Of a stretch of DNA of 64,000 nt, positions 7,994 through 17,403 are shown piece by piece; within the stretch, counting starts at the first letter, position 1; each line of letters opens with the position of its first letter. Under the pieces are notes generated by a model. That model saw only the letters and a program-made list of their open reading frames with translations. It had not been told where the DNA came from and did no database searches. This DNA is from UBA1672 sp964587815 (GTDB lineage: Bacteria > Pseudomonadota > Alphaproteobacteria > Micavibrionales > Micavibrionaceae), in contig CAZPMH010000011.1 in the NCBI GenBank assembly GCA_964587815.1, positions 1 through 64,000 of the forward strand, written 5' to 3'. The translations under genes and the position numbers were made by a program.

Positions 7994-9454
7994 TTAAGCG
8001 GCGGTTTCGGTCGGTTTCTTGGGTTGTAGGTTTTCGGTGTTTTCTTTTTCAGCGTCTTCTTTTTCTATATTTTTTAGCGGTTCGAAGGATTTGAACACGC
8101 CGCACGCCTTGTCGAGGGTTTCCTGATATTCCTCCGCGGGGTTTGAGTCTGCGACGATGCCGCCGCCGACTTGCAGGCTGATGCGGTTTTCATCATAGAT
8201 GAGCGTACGGATGAGGATGTTCGTATCCATCGCGCCGTCAAAGCCGACATAGCCGATGGAGCCGCAATAGGGCCCGCGGCGGGAGGGTTCGAGTTCTTCA
8301 ATAATTTCCATTGCACGGATTTTCGGTGCACCTGTGATTGACCCGCCGGGGAAGGCGGCCTTTAGCATATCTGTTGCGGTTTTGTTGTGACGGAGTTTGC
8401 CCTGAATGGTGGAGACAAGGTGATGAACATTGGCGAAGGTTTCCAGCTTGCATAAATCTGTGACGTCTACGCTGTCAGCTTCGCAGACTTTGGCCAGATC
8501 GTTGCGCAGCAGGTCGACGATCATGGTGTTTTCGGCGCGATCTTTAAGGCTGTTTTTCAGGTCGGCGCGGTTTTTCTTATCTTGCACAACGTCTTTTACG
8601 TGCGGACGTGTGCCTTTTATTGGTTGGGTCTCTACGCGTTTATTGTGGGCGGTTAAGAAGCGTTCGGGCGAGGTTGAGGCGATTTTTATATCGTTAATGT
8701 GCATGTAGGCCGCAAAAGGCGCGGGAGAGATTTCGCGCATATGCATGTAATGCAGGAACGGATCAAAATTTTCGGGGCGCTTGGCATCGAAACGCTGTGA
8801 CAGGTTGGCCTGGAAAATATCGCCGGCATAGATGTAATCGATGACCTTTTGGACGTTGTCTTTATATTCGTCCTCAGTGAAGTTGGACAGCCAGACAATA
8901 TCAGGAGATTGATAGGGCGGCGGTTCTAACTCCTGCTCAAACAGCTCTATTAAATGCGCGCGTTTGCGGCTTGCGTCCTTTTCGTTGCGCGCGTGGGTGA
9001 AAATGTATGTTTTCTTTAGCAAGTAATCATGCGCCAAAACCTGATCGTAAATGCCGATGGCCATGTCGGGCATGTCGGGGGTGCGTTTTGCGGTTTTGGG
9101 CAAGTCTTCCAAATATCGTGCGAGGTCGTAGCCGAACAGCCCTGCCGCGCCGCCTTGAAAAGGGGGCATGTTGGGAAGAGGGGCGGCAAACTTAATCCAT
9201 GATCGCATGCGGCTTTGAATGGTTTCGAACGGGTCGGCGTCTTTTAGTGTGATACGCTGTTCCCAATTTGTGATTTCAATTTCGCCGTCTTTGGCCTCGA
9301 TTGTCTCAATTGGTTTACAAGCCACGAAAGTGTAACGGCTGTTCGGGTGCTTGCGATCCGCGCTATCGAGGAGCAGGCTGTAGGGCAGGTGTTTGATGGC
9401 CAAGAAAGCCTTAATCGGGTCAATGCCTGTAATGTCGTAAATAAACGGTTTCAT
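7994..9454 (-). CDS. pabB: Aminodeoxychorismate synthase component I
   Basis: Converts chorismate and ammonia to 4-amino-4-deoxychorismate for folate synthesis. The 486 residues include the chorismate-binding signature regions FPGGSITGAPKIRAMEIIEE and GGGIVADSNP. The discriminating motif is PIKGTRPH with Lys280: PabB enzymes have PIKGT, whereas anthranilate synthase TrpE has PIAGT. This supports pabB over trpE. The C-terminus carries a Glu/Lys-rich tail. It is probably transcribed with pabA downstream. A pabC lyase is not visible nearby. Confidence 0.93.
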   Translation of the reverse strand: MKPFIYDITGIDPIKAFLAIKHLPYSLLLDSADRKHPNSRYTFVACKPIETIEAKDGEIEITNWEQRITLKDADPFETIQSRMRSWIKFAAPLPNMPPFQGGAAGLFGYDLARYLEDLPKTAKRTPDMPDMAIGIYDQVLAHDYLLKKTYIFTHARNEKDASRKRAHLIELFEQELEPPPYQSPDIVWLSNFTEDEYKDNVQKVIDYIYAGDIFQANLSQRFDAKRPENFDPFLHYMHMREISPAPFAAYMHINDIKIASTSPERFLTAHNKRVETQPIKGTRPHVKDVVQDKKNRADLKNSLKDRAENTMIVDLLRNDLAKVCEADSVDVTDLCKLETFANVHHLVSTIQGKLRHNKTATDMLKAAFPGGSITGAPKIRAMEIIEELEPSRRGPYCGSIGYVGFDGAMDTNILIRTLIYDENRISLQVGGGIVADSNPAEEYQETLDKACGVFKSFEPLKNIEKEDAEKENTENLQPKKPTETAA

Positions 9455-9524
9455 CTTAACTATACTGTATAAAAAACCATAAATTTAGTATAGCGGAATC
9501 GCACGGCTAATAAAGATTAGCTGT

Positions 9525-12410
9525 TTATTTTGTTTTATTTTTATGTCCTTCGTTTAAAAAGGATGCAATTTCTGCGCTCGCTTCGGCGATGCCGCATTTG
9601 ATGATCTCAACTTCGGGCGGAAACGCACCGTGCAGGCGGGAGGGAAGCATGGAATCGAGCATGACGAACACGCCTTTATCATCGGCGCGGCGGATCAGGC
9701 GGCCAAAGGCTTGTTTTAATTTCAGGCGCGTGAGCATTTCATCATATTGGCGTTTGCCGAATGCGTTGCGGCGTGCCTTGTGCAGGATGGTCGGGCGCGG
9801 CCACGGCACGCGGTCAAAGACGAGCAAGCGGAGCGATTCCCCGGGCACATCCACGCCATCGCGCACCGCATCTGTGCCGAGCAGGCAGGCGGTTTCATCG
9901 GCGCGGAACATATCAATAAGTGTGCCTGTGTCGATTTTATCGATATGCTGACCATAGACGGGGATGCTGTGTTCTTCCAGCGGTAGCGTAATTTTCTCAT
10001 ACACTGCGCGCAGACGGGAAATGGCGGTGAACAAGCCGAGCGCGCCACCATTGCTTGCAGTAAACAGGGTGCGGTAGGCCGCGGCGACTTGGGCGAGGTT
10101 GTTCTTATTCACATCATTTATGATGAAGACTTTTGTGCGGTTTTTGTAATCGAACGGTGAGGTGTGGCTGGATTTGTGCGGCTCAGCGGTTAGATATTGC
10201 GCGCCTGATCGTTGTGCAGCGATGCTCCAGTTATGCGCCTCATCTTCGGTGCGGTCCTGCAAGGTGGCGGAGGTGACGGTCATGCCATGGAGGTGCGGGC
10301 GCATGCTGGCGGCGAACGGGCTCATAGGGTCGATATGGTGGCGATAGAAGCCGACATCGACTGAATTGCCGTCGACTTTGGTTATTTCAAGCCAATCAAT
10401 AAATTGATTGGCTTGATTAGGGCGAACAACGCTGACCGCGTTGCTTCGCGACTCGTTGCGAGAATTTGGTAAGGTTTCTGGCCTGGTTTCTTGGCTTTGT
10501 AGGGTTTTTAACATCTCAATCCAAGCGGTGAGTGTCATTTTTCCGCGATATTCGAGCGAGGAAATCAGCGCATCAAGGCGTTTGCGTGTGTCAGAATCCA
10601 TCTCGCCCGTATCGTTGACCAAGCGTTCATTCAGGCGTTTGGCGAGTGCGTCCATTGGTTTGAGGAGTTTGGTGAGTTCGTCTTCCAGTTTTTTGCCTGC
10701 CGCGGCCATGTCTGCATCGATCGGGAACAACTCGGTTTCGATGGAATATGGCGTGTTATCTTGCGTGTTACGGGCATTGACCACGCGGTATATTTCCATC
10801 AGGAAGACTTCCGCAGGGCCTTTAGGGGCGCGGTCTTTGAAGCGGCGGCTCCATCCATCGGCGCATAGGGCGTTGGCGTATTGGATGATTTCTTGCAGAT
10901 GCCCTGCGGCTTGTTCATCGCCTTCGGTTAAATCTTCGATACGTTTTTTTAACCCTCGTGCGCGGCCTTTTTTTGCGCCCTCCCGTCCCAATATCCAACG
11001 GCGGAGGTCAGCGGTTTCGCGCGCGGTGAGGTGTGCGGCAAATGCGCTGTCTGCGGCATCGAAAAGGTGGTGGCCTTCGTCAAAGATGTATCGGGTGGGC
11101 ATGTCCTCGCGCCCTGCGGCCATGGCGGATTGGATCATGACCAGCGCATGATTGGCGATGACGAGGCGTGATTTTTTGGCCTTACGCACGGAGCGTTCCA
11201 CGAAACACCGTTTGTAATGATCGCAGGCGGAATAGATGCATTCACCGCGGCGGTCGGCCAAGCCGTATGTGTTGGCGTAACCGAGCACGCCCGAGAGCCA
11301 TCCGGGGAAGTCTGATCCTGTTAAATCGCCATCGCGTGTTGCGGCGACCCATCGCGCCATTATCCCGGCAGCGATCACATGGCGCGGGTTGTAGGATAAA
11401 GCTGCGCCGGCGGCGGCATCGTCGAGATTAAGCATGCAGAGGTAATTTTCTCGGCCTTTTCGCACCGAGGTGTACGCGTCCTTCACTACAGGATGCGGGT
11501 AGAGGCGATCAAGTTCATCATTGATTTGGCGTTGCAGATTTTTGGTGTAGGTGGAAATCCAGACAGCGCCCTCGTTCTTTTCCGCCCAGACGCTGGCGGG
11601 TGCGAGATAGCCAAGAGTTTTGCCGACGCCTGTGCCTGCCTCGGCCAGAACGATGTGCGGGTTTTCGTCCTCGCGCATGGGGGCGAACATTTCGGTGATG
11701 TCGCGGGTATAGCTTTTTTGCTGCGGGCGGGCTTCTCTGGCTTTATCGCCCGTATTCAGAAGCGCGCCGAGTTTGTCTTCAGCCTCTTGTGGAGTGACGC
11801 CGTGGTGCGATGGTGGTGGCGCGGGGGCTTCGTCGCTCCATTCGGGGAGGTGTTTCCAGACATTGAGGGCTGATTTGGAGAACATCTCCGCGTCAGGGTT
11901 ATAGGGTTCGCCAAGCACTTCGGTGATGAAAGGCGTCCAGCCCCAGCCTTTGCCTTTTAAGCCCATGACGGCGGCGATTTTGAGCGGGTCGGCTTTTAAT
12001 TTGAGCGGGTCGTCCTGCAGGTTTTTGAGCAACGCGCGCGCAATATCGAACAGGGCGAAGGGTTGATCCTCAAACTCTTTCGGCGGGTTTAGATGCAGGC
12101 TTTGCGCGAGGCCGACGGGTGTTGGGATGCAAAATTGCGACGGGTGAGTAAAGGCGAAAAGTTCCAGCACGTCAAACGTGTGGAAATTTTCAAAGCCGAG
12201 GCGTTCTTTCACATACGGTGCGTGACAGACAAGAACGGCCTGATTTTCCAGCCATTGGCTTGCGCGGGCATGGGGCAGGGTTTGGATTTCCCCGTCCGCG
12301 GTGAGGATTGTAAAGTCGCGCGCGTTCACGGCGATGGCGGCGCAATCGGGAAGGGATATGCGGGCGCCCTGCGTTTCGCTGTGTTCGGGAATCGGGTGTT
12401 CTACGCTCAT
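9525..12410 (-). CDS. DinG/YoaA-type ATP-dependent DNA helicase (superfamily 2, XPD-like)
   Basis: A probable 5'-3' iron-sulfur DNA helicase of 961 residues. Walker A lies in AEAGTGVGKTLGYLAP and the DEAH-type box is FDEGHHLFD. Clustered Cys (CIYSACDHYKRCF plus an earlier YLCM) fit the Fe-S cluster of the XPD/DinG family. Helicase motif VI is QAFGRLIRRADDKG. The N-terminal ~240 residues are not helicase-like and may be a divergent nuclease-related or DNA-binding region, but I see no clear DnaQ motif. Family members resolve R-loops and structured DNA. It is probably a single gene; MscS lies upstream of nothing shared here. Confidence 0.88.
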   Translation of the reverse strand: MSVEHPIPEHSETQGARISLPDCAAIAVNARDFTILTADGEIQTLPHARASQWLENQAVLVCHAPYVKERLGFENFHTFDVLELFAFTHPSQFCIPTPVGLAQSLHLNPPKEFEDQPFALFDIARALLKNLQDDPLKLKADPLKIAAVMGLKGKGWGWTPFITEVLGEPYNPDAEMFSKSALNVWKHLPEWSDEAPAPPPSHHGVTPQEAEDKLGALLNTGDKAREARPQQKSYTRDITEMFAPMREDENPHIVLAEAGTGVGKTLGYLAPASVWAEKNEGAVWISTYTKNLQRQINDELDRLYPHPVVKDAYTSVRKGRENYLCMLNLDDAAAGAALSYNPRHVIAAGIMARWVAATRDGDLTGSDFPGWLSGVLGYANTYGLADRRGECIYSACDHYKRCFVERSVRKAKKSRLVIANHALVMIQSAMAAGREDMPTRYIFDEGHHLFDAADSAFAAHLTARETADLRRWILGREGAKKGRARGLKKRIEDLTEGDEQAAGHLQEIIQYANALCADGWSRRFKDRAPKGPAEVFLMEIYRVVNARNTQDNTPYSIETELFPIDADMAAAGKKLEDELTKLLKPMDALAKRLNERLVNDTGEMDSDTRKRLDALISSLEYRGKMTLTAWIEMLKTLQSQETRPETLPNSRNESRSNAVSVVRPNQANQFIDWLEITKVDGNSVDVGFYRHHIDPMSPFAASMRPHLHGMTVTSATLQDRTEDEAHNWSIAAQRSGAQYLTAEPHKSSHTSPFDYKNRTKVFIINDVNKNNLAQVAAAYRTLFTASNGGALGLFTAISRLRAVYEKITLPLEEHSIPVYGQHIDKIDTGTLIDMFRADETACLLGTDAVRDGVDVPGESLRLLVFDRVPWPRPTILHKARRNAFGKRQYDEMLTRLKLKQAFGRLIRRADDKGVFVMLDSMLPSRLHGAFPPEVEIIKCGIAEASAEIASFLNEGHKNKTK

Positions 12411-12453
12411 ATATCAGCATTAGCATGTTTTTACAGGCATGAGCAGATAGATT

Positions 12454-13701
12454 TTAAGCGCTTTTCTTGCTTTGGCCTTCCGATTTCTCTTTATTTTCGG
12501 GCGGCTTGAACAGTTCGGGCGCGTCTTCAGGAATTGTTTCCAAGTAAATTGATTGTGACGGGAAAGCGAAGGATGAGCCTGCGCCCTCAACAATATCCTT
12601 GATTTTCAGCGCAAAATTTTCTTTAACCTCCAGCCATTCGCCCCAGTTTGTTGTTTTGGTGAAACAATAAATCATGAAATCGATCGAGGAGGCGTTGAAG
12701 CTGTCTAATCGTACAAAGGTCGCGACATTTGGCGGTTTTTCGAAATCTTCGCTTTCGGCTAAATATTTGGCTATTTCATCGCGAATCTGTACCAGCTGTT
12801 CTTTTGTTGTGTCGTAGGTGACGCCGATTTTCCAGTAAATGCGGCGGTTGGTCATGCGGCTGAAATTCGTGACGACCGCATCGGAGAGGTCGGAATTCGG
12901 CACGTATACGGGCGCTTTGTCGAAGCGGCGCACGCGGGTGGAACGGAAGCCGATTTCTTCCACCGTGCCTTCGACCACGCCGTCGACCTTAATCCAATCG
13001 CCGGGGTGGTAGCGTTTTTCGGCGATGATTGTGATGCCGCCGATTAAGTTTTTGAACAGATCCTGCGCGCCGAGTGCGACAGCTGCGCCGAACAAGCCTA
13101 AACCTGCGAGGAGGGGGCCGATGGCGATTCCCCAAATTTCAAGGATAACGGCCGCGCCGATGAAAATAACCGTGACTTTCAGTGCCTTGAAAATCCAGTC
13201 CATCATGGGCTTGGTGAGGATTTTTTCCAGTTTGCGCGAGACGTGTTGAATGGGCGTGAGTGCGCGGTGGAGTGCCCAGAAAATTGTAAAGGCAATCATG
13301 GAGCGGATGACTTGCGCGACGATGACGGCGACCGTCCCATCAAGGCTGAGCGCTTGGGTGGCGAAGAACACACCCATGATAATAGGGATAAAACGGATAG
13401 GCGGGATGAGCGCGTCAATCACTTTATCGTCGATATCAGTTTTTGAATTTTTCGTCAGGCGGTGCAGTGTATAGAGGATGTATTTCGTCAAAACCCCGCG
13501 CAGGACGAGGAAGAAAAACATGATTATCAGCGCGATGATGATGTTGCCGACATCAATTCCGAGGAAGCCGTTTTGCCACACAGAAACGACTTCTGCCCAG
13601 AATTCTTCGATTTGGGTTGGGGGCACTTCGACAGGTGTTTCGGGTAAATCTGTCGCTGTTTCGATTTCTGTCGGGTTTGGGGTTTCCTGCGTTGCGCTCA
13701 C
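12454..13701 (-). CDS. MscS-family mechanosensitive ion channel
   Basis: An inner-membrane channel that opens under hypo-osmotic tension. The 415-residue protein has an N-terminal Pro/Thr/Glu-rich segment and then about four to five membrane segments. The pore helix GPLLAGLGLFGAAVALGAQD is followed by LFKNLIGGITIIAEKRYHPG, the MscS signature with Gly/Ala packing. The cytoplasmic beta domain (GDWIKVDGVVEGTVEEIGFR) and the C-terminal alpha-beta domain follow. The Lys/Glu-rich tail is probably disordered. It is transcribed divergently from the nitroreductase gene. Confidence 0.93.
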   Translation of the reverse strand: MSATQETPNPTEIETATDLPETPVEVPPTQIEEFWAEVVSVWQNGFLGIDVGNIIIALIIMFFFLVLRGVLTKYILYTLHRLTKNSKTDIDDKVIDALIPPIRFIPIIMGVFFATQALSLDGTVAVIVAQVIRSMIAFTIFWALHRALTPIQHVSRKLEKILTKPMMDWIFKALKVTVIFIGAAVILEIWGIAIGPLLAGLGLFGAAVALGAQDLFKNLIGGITIIAEKRYHPGDWIKVDGVVEGTVEEIGFRSTRVRRFDKAPVYVPNSDLSDAVVTNFSRMTNRRIYWKIGVTYDTTKEQLVQIRDEIAKYLAESEDFEKPPNVATFVRLDSFNASSIDFMIYCFTKTTNWGEWLEVKENFALKIKDIVEGAGSSFAFPSQSIYLETIPEDAPELFKPPENKEKSEGQSKKSA

Positions 13702-13756
13702 GGTTTATGCTTCCTTCGTCTCATTTTGGGCGTAGAGTAATATAGGAGCGGAGAAT

Positions 13757-14443
13757 ATGGAACAGTTTTCAGGCAAAAAATCGCCGGAGGTTTTGGAGTA
13801 TCTCTTAAAGCGGCGGTCGGTTTTGGCGCAGAATTTGACGGATGTTGCGCCGAGCGATGCAGAGCTTGGGCAGATTTTACATGCCGGTGTGCGTGTGCCT
13901 GATCATAAGAAATTATGCCCGTGGTATTTTCTGGTGTTTAAGGGCGAGGAACGCGCGAAGGTTGGCGAGAAAATTTTACAAATTTATCGCGATGATGAAG
14001 GCGAAAATGCGAAGGAAAAGCGCATTGAGATTGAGAGGACGCGTTTTACGCGCGCGCCAGTGGTTGTCGGTGTGATTGCGCGTGTGCGCAGGGGAACGGC
14101 GCCGATATGGGAGCAGACCTTATCCGCGGGGGCGGCTTGTATGAATATGGTGATGGCGGCAAATGCCAGCGGATATGGCGCGCAGTGGCTGACGGAATGG
14201 TATAGTTATCACCCGCGCTTTAAAGAGTATTTGGGGTTGGATGCGCGTGATCATGTGGCGGGGTTTGTGCATATTGGCGGCGTTGCGGATGTGCCCGCGG
14301 ACAGGTCGCGCCCTGATATGCCGCAGGTTGTGACGGAGTGGTATGAAGGGATTGAGCCCTCCACCATCAAAAAAGGTGACATCTATGATGCCACCAATTG
14401 TGATTTTCCTGAGGAGGGTTTTGATTATTCAAAGCTGTCTTAA
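13757..14443 (+). CDS. Nitroreductase family FMN oxidoreductase
   Basis: A 228-residue NAD(P)H-dependent flavoprotein of the nitroreductase fold. N-terminal LLKRRSVLAQNLTDVAPSD and VRVPDHKKLCPWYFLVF fit the FMN-binding region. The middle segment QTLSAGAACMNMVMAANASG and GAQWLTEW are typical of the family, as is the C-terminal GFVHIG. It resembles the YdjA-type subgroup in its PDHKKLCPW pattern. The physiological substrate is unknown. The start has GGAG at 13747. It converges on the gene ending at 14451. Confidence 0.9.
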   Translation: MEQFSGKKSPEVLEYLLKRRSVLAQNLTDVAPSDAELGQILHAGVRVPDHKKLCPWYFLVFKGEERAKVGEKILQIYRDDEGENAKEKRIEIERTRFTRAPVVVGVIARVRRGTAPIWEQTLSAGAACMNMVMAANASGYGAQWLTEWYSYHPRFKEYLGLDARDHVAGFVHIGGVADVPADRSRPDMPQVVTEWYEGIEPSTIKKGDIYDATNCDFPEEGFDYSKLS

Positions 14444-14450
14444 GTGTGTT

Positions 14451-14957
14451 TTACGCGTGCCCCCAAATTTTATTCCAGATGGAAGACAGGCTGTAATGAT
14501 TGAATTTTGCCGTTAATTGCATTTTCAGCGCGGCGTTGCGTAAGGCCATGCGGTAGTCTAGCCCAACCGCGGTTGTGCCATCCGTCATGGTGATCATGCA
14601 CATGGTTTTTTTGTTTTTTGTTCTGATTGTTTCACTGCGTGCGACCAGATGGTTGCCGAGGGCGTTGGTGCGTTTGGCGTGAAAGCCGGGGAAGTCGCGC
14701 ATGATTTTTGCGTCATTGACCAAACCCATATCATGCTCGCGTAAATCCAGCCCCGTCCAGAACAGGCGTGTGCCGTCTTTTTCGCGTTGATATCGGTAGC
14801 GCCCGAGGAGGAGGACGGTTCCGATGCTTAATTCTTCGTTGATTTGTCTGAATTTTGACGGGGGGCAATCCCATTCGCCGAGGCAGTATTTCTCAAAATA
14901 CTCAACATGGCTGAGTATTTTTTTAGCTGTCGGTCGTGCGTGTTCTATATTTAACAT
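14451..14957 (-). CDS. Hypothetical protein, possibly PAS-like
   Basis: The 168-residue soluble protein begins MLNIEHARPTAKKILSHVEY. The segment from LPS-type loops through GRYRYQREKDGTRLFWTGL has the alternating pattern of a short sensory domain, and regulators of this type are common in alphaproteobacteria, but I see no motif that proves it. An in-frame GTG at 14966 would add three residues. Its upstream region holds the palindromic repeats. The function is unknown. Confidence 0.55.
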   Translation of the reverse strand: MLNIEHARPTAKKILSHVEYFEKYCLGEWDCPPSKFRQINEELSIGTVLLLGRYRYQREKDGTRLFWTGLDLREHDMGLVNDAKIMRDFPGFHAKRTNALGNHLVARSETIRTKNKKTMCMITMTDGTTAVGLDYRMALRNAALKMQLTAKFNHYSLSSIWNKIWGHA

Positions 14958-15160
14958 TTGCCCCACATCGGCTTAATTACAGGTTTTCCCAGTCTTTATG
15001 ATAACGCGGAACTGTTTAAAAATTATTTAAAATTTTATCTAATTTTTAGGTAAGTTTTATCAATTTCGGTTTTTTGTGTGCGTTATATTGGGTTAAGGTA
15101 TTGATATAAAACTTCTTTTTGTATGTAGCAAGAATCAATGGCGCAGCGCGTTTTTAAATA

Positions 15161-15294
15161 TTTAACCTTCGTAAACTCGGGAGTCTTTGATTTTTTAACC
15201 TTCGTAAACTCGGTTAAAGTCGCATGGAGTAGGCTTTGCGCAGGTTTCCACCAAGTTAGATTTGAGAAACCTAACCAAGTTTACGCAGGTTAGG
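15161..15294 (+). repeat. Cluster of three copies of a ~25-bp palindromic element
   Basis: Copy A (15161-15180) and copy B (15194-15213) share 20 identical bases with a period of 33. Copy B continues into a palindrome at 15194-15218: TTTAACC, an 11-nt loop, GGTTAAA. Copy C (15270-15294) is the same element inverted: CCTAACC, an 11-nt loop, GGTTAGG. Its loop matches copy B at 9 of 11 positions on the opposite strand. The stem changes in C keep pairing on both sides. A further stem, 15242-15248 with 15266-15272 (AGGTTTC/GAAACCT), lies between. This looks like a REP/MITE-type structured repeat rather than coding DNA. Confidence 0.7.
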
Positions 15295-15301
15295 GCTTTA
15301 A

Positions 15302-15391
15302 AAAGTTTTGGATATTCCCGACCTCTATCCCTTTATGGATGAGGAGCTTATTGATTTGCTAGAGGCGGGTGTTGGAGATTATTTGGACTGA
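15302..15391 (+). pseudogene. 3' remnant of a COG4551-type protein tyrosine phosphatase gene
   Basis: The frame ending at the TGA 15389-15391 reads KVLDIPDLYPFMDEELIDLL and then EAGVGDYLD. From memory this matches the C-terminus of the predicted low-molecular-weight tyrosine phosphatases of COG4551 (pattern LDIPDxYxFMDPELIxLL). An in-frame TAA at 15299 and the palindromic repeats just upstream remove everything else; I find no N-terminal CxxxxxR region in the preceding 350 bases. The gene was probably truncated by insertion of, or recombination at, the repeats. Confidence 0.5.
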
Positions 15392-15622
15392 TTAGTTTTT
15401 TGTGCGACGGTAAAGAAAAAAGTAAATTGTACCCACAATGGCAAAAGCCAGCGAGAGGAAGCCGTAAAGATAAGACTTAATTTCAAGGCTTTCGATTACT
15501 TCATCATTATATTGTGCAGTTAGTGATGACATCCATCCATACTGAAAATAGAAGAAAAAACTAACGCATGAGAGTGTTAGAAAAACCGAACAAATTATCA
15601 ACTTTGTTTTAGGTCTGCTCAC
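15392..15622 (-). CDS. Small two-helix membrane protein
   Basis: A 76-residue protein with two membrane segments (about residues 8-27 and 50-70). The N-terminus is basic (MSRPKTK) and the C-terminus ends YRRTKN, consistent with both ends facing the cytoplasm. It starts with GTG at 15622 and overlaps the lysS stop by four bases (GTGA), so it is translationally coupled to lysS. No family is recognised. Confidence 0.55.
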   Translation of the reverse strand: MSRPKTKLIICSVFLTLSCVSFFFYFQYGWMSSLTAQYNDEVIESLEIKSYLYGFLSLAFAIVGTIYFFLYRRTKN

Positions 15623-17247
15623 GCCGATTTTGCCAAATCGTTGTTTAGGGCGGATTTGATCAGGGTTACGGTGTCATTTACGCCGTAGAGTTTGATGAAG
15701 GAGCCGAAACGGGGGCCTTGGTCTTGGCCGAGCAGCACTTGATAGAGCGCCTGAAACCAGTCGCGCAGTTCGCTTTTGTCGTAGCCATTTTCCTTGCCGG
15801 CATCGAAGACGGCGGTCATGTATTCTTCCGCATCCAGTCCGTTTTCCATGCTTTCCAACTTTTCCGCCAGCGCGGTGAGGGCCTTTGTTTCGCGTTCATC
15901 GGCGGGGCGGTAGGATTTTTCGGGCAGGACGAAATCCTGATAATATTGGATCGCGTAGCCGACGAGGCGGTCTAAAAACGGTGCATTCTCCGGCGTTGCT
16001 TCGGGCGCGTATTGGCGGATGAAGCCCCAAAGCGTTTCGGGGTCATCTGTATTGGCCGCGTTCACCAAGTTCAGCAACAGCGCGAAGGAGATCGGTGAAT
16101 GCTGGCTGTTCGGGATTGCGCCGTTATGGATATACCATGCGGGGTTGTCGAGTTGCTTGGCTGCTTCTTGCTCGGGCAGTTTTTCAACGAAGGTGATGTA
16201 TTCATCAACGGCCTTCGGGATGATGTCAAAATACAGTTTTTTCGCCGATGTCGGACGCTGGAACATATAATAGGCCAGGCTTTCATGCGGCGCGTATGTC
16301 AGCCAGTCTTCCATGCTGAGGCCATTCCCTTTTGATTTGGAGATTTTCTCGCCCTTTTCATCGAGGAACAGTTCGTAGTGGAAGCCCGCAGGGTTTGGCT
16401 TACCCAGAATTTTGAGTATGTTTTTCGCGATATCGGCGGAGGATTTAAGGTCTTTCCCGCTCATCTCGTAATCAACGTCGAGCGCGTGCCAGCGCAGTGC
16501 CCAGTCGGCGCGCCATTGTGCCTTAACCTGACCGCCTGTGACCGCTTGAGTGACGGTTTCGCCGTTTTCATCTTCATAGGTGATCGTGCCATCTTCCGCG
16601 TTCGTGCCCAAGATCGGCACTTGTAAAACGTTGCCAGTTGAAGGAGAAATTGGCAAGAAAGGTGAATAGGTTGCCGCGCGTTCTTCACCTAATATCGGAA
16701 GAACGGCGCCCTTGATGTCCTCATGATGCTTCAACATTAAAAGCAGGGTTTCATCGAAACGGCCTGTTGTGTAGCAGTCGTCAGTGGAGCTGATGAATTC
16801 GTAATCAAAGCCGAAGCCATCGAGAAAGTCGCGCAGGGCGGCGTTGTTGTGGTGGGCGTAGCTTTCATAATCCGTATCAAACGGGTTTGGCACGCGGGTC
16901 AACGGCTTTCCCAGATAGTCTTTGAGCATATCCTGTTGCGGTACGTTGGTCGGTACTTTGCGGAAACCGTCCAAATCATCGGAGAAGCATATCAGCTTGG
17001 TCGGTATTTCGGGGTGCAAACGTTGAAAGGCGCGCATGACCATCGTGGTGCGGCAAACCTCACCGAATGTGCCGATATGCGGCAAGCCTGAGGGGCCGTA
17101 GCCTGTTTCGAACAGCACATAGCCTTTTTCGGGCGTTTCAATCTTTCCCCGACCGATTGCGCGCAGGCGTTTTGTTACCGCTTTGGCTTCTTCGAAGGCC
17201 CATGTGCGGTTTTTCTGTGCGATTTCAGGAGTGATTTCGGCTGTCAT
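15619..17247 (-). CDS. lysS: Lysyl-tRNA synthetase, class I
   Basis: Charges tRNA-Lys with lysine. The class I form (Rossmann catalytic core) has the HIGH-type motif PHIGTFGE (about residues 57-64) and the KMSKS-type motif KISKSKGNG (about 302-310). It also has ETGYGPSGLPHIGTF at the N-terminus, typical of LysRS1. The length of 542 residues is normal. LysRS1 is found in archaea and alphaproteobacteria but is rare in most other bacteria, which supports the taxonomic assignment. A small membrane protein gene overlaps its end. Confidence 0.95.
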   Translation of the reverse strand: MTAEITPEIAQKNRTWAFEEAKAVTKRLRAIGRGKIETPEKGYVLFETGYGPSGLPHIGTFGEVCRTTMVMRAFQRLHPEIPTKLICFSDDLDGFRKVPTNVPQQDMLKDYLGKPLTRVPNPFDTDYESYAHHNNAALRDFLDGFGFDYEFISSTDDCYTTGRFDETLLLMLKHHEDIKGAVLPILGEERAATYSPFLPISPSTGNVLQVPILGTNAEDGTITYEDENGETVTQAVTGGQVKAQWRADWALRWHALDVDYEMSGKDLKSSADIAKNILKILGKPNPAGFHYELFLDEKGEKISKSKGNGLSMEDWLTYAPHESLAYYMFQRPTSAKKLYFDIIPKAVDEYITFVEKLPEQEAAKQLDNPAWYIHNGAIPNSQHSPISFALLLNLVNAANTDDPETLWGFIRQYAPEATPENAPFLDRLVGYAIQYYQDFVLPEKSYRPADERETKALTALAEKLESMENGLDAEEYMTAVFDAGKENGYDKSELRDWFQALYQVLLGQDQGPRFGSFIKLYGVNDTVTLIKSALNNDLAKSA

Positions 17248-17403
17248 GTTATTTCCTTTATTCTTAAAGCCTTACAGGAATAGCAGAGTTTGTGCGGGCG
17301 TTCAAAGAGGTTTTTTGTCAAAAATATTGACTTTTTTAACGGTTTACCCCATATACTGCGCCGACTATTGATGCGTATATTGTAACAAAAGGGCACAGAG
17401 CAC

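Noticed and set aside
7994..9454. Anthranilate synthase component I (trpE)
   Set aside because: PIKGT rather than PIAGT, and pabA next to it; assigned pabB.
15161..15213. CtrA sites in the direct repeats (TTAACC...)
   Set aside because: The spacing gives TTAA-N6-TAAA, not TTAA-N7-TTAA. The palindromic repeat explanation fits better.
15161..15294. CRISPR array
   Set aside because: Only two direct copies of 20 bases with a 13-base spacer, plus one inverted copy; no unique spacers of 25-40 bases and no cas genes.
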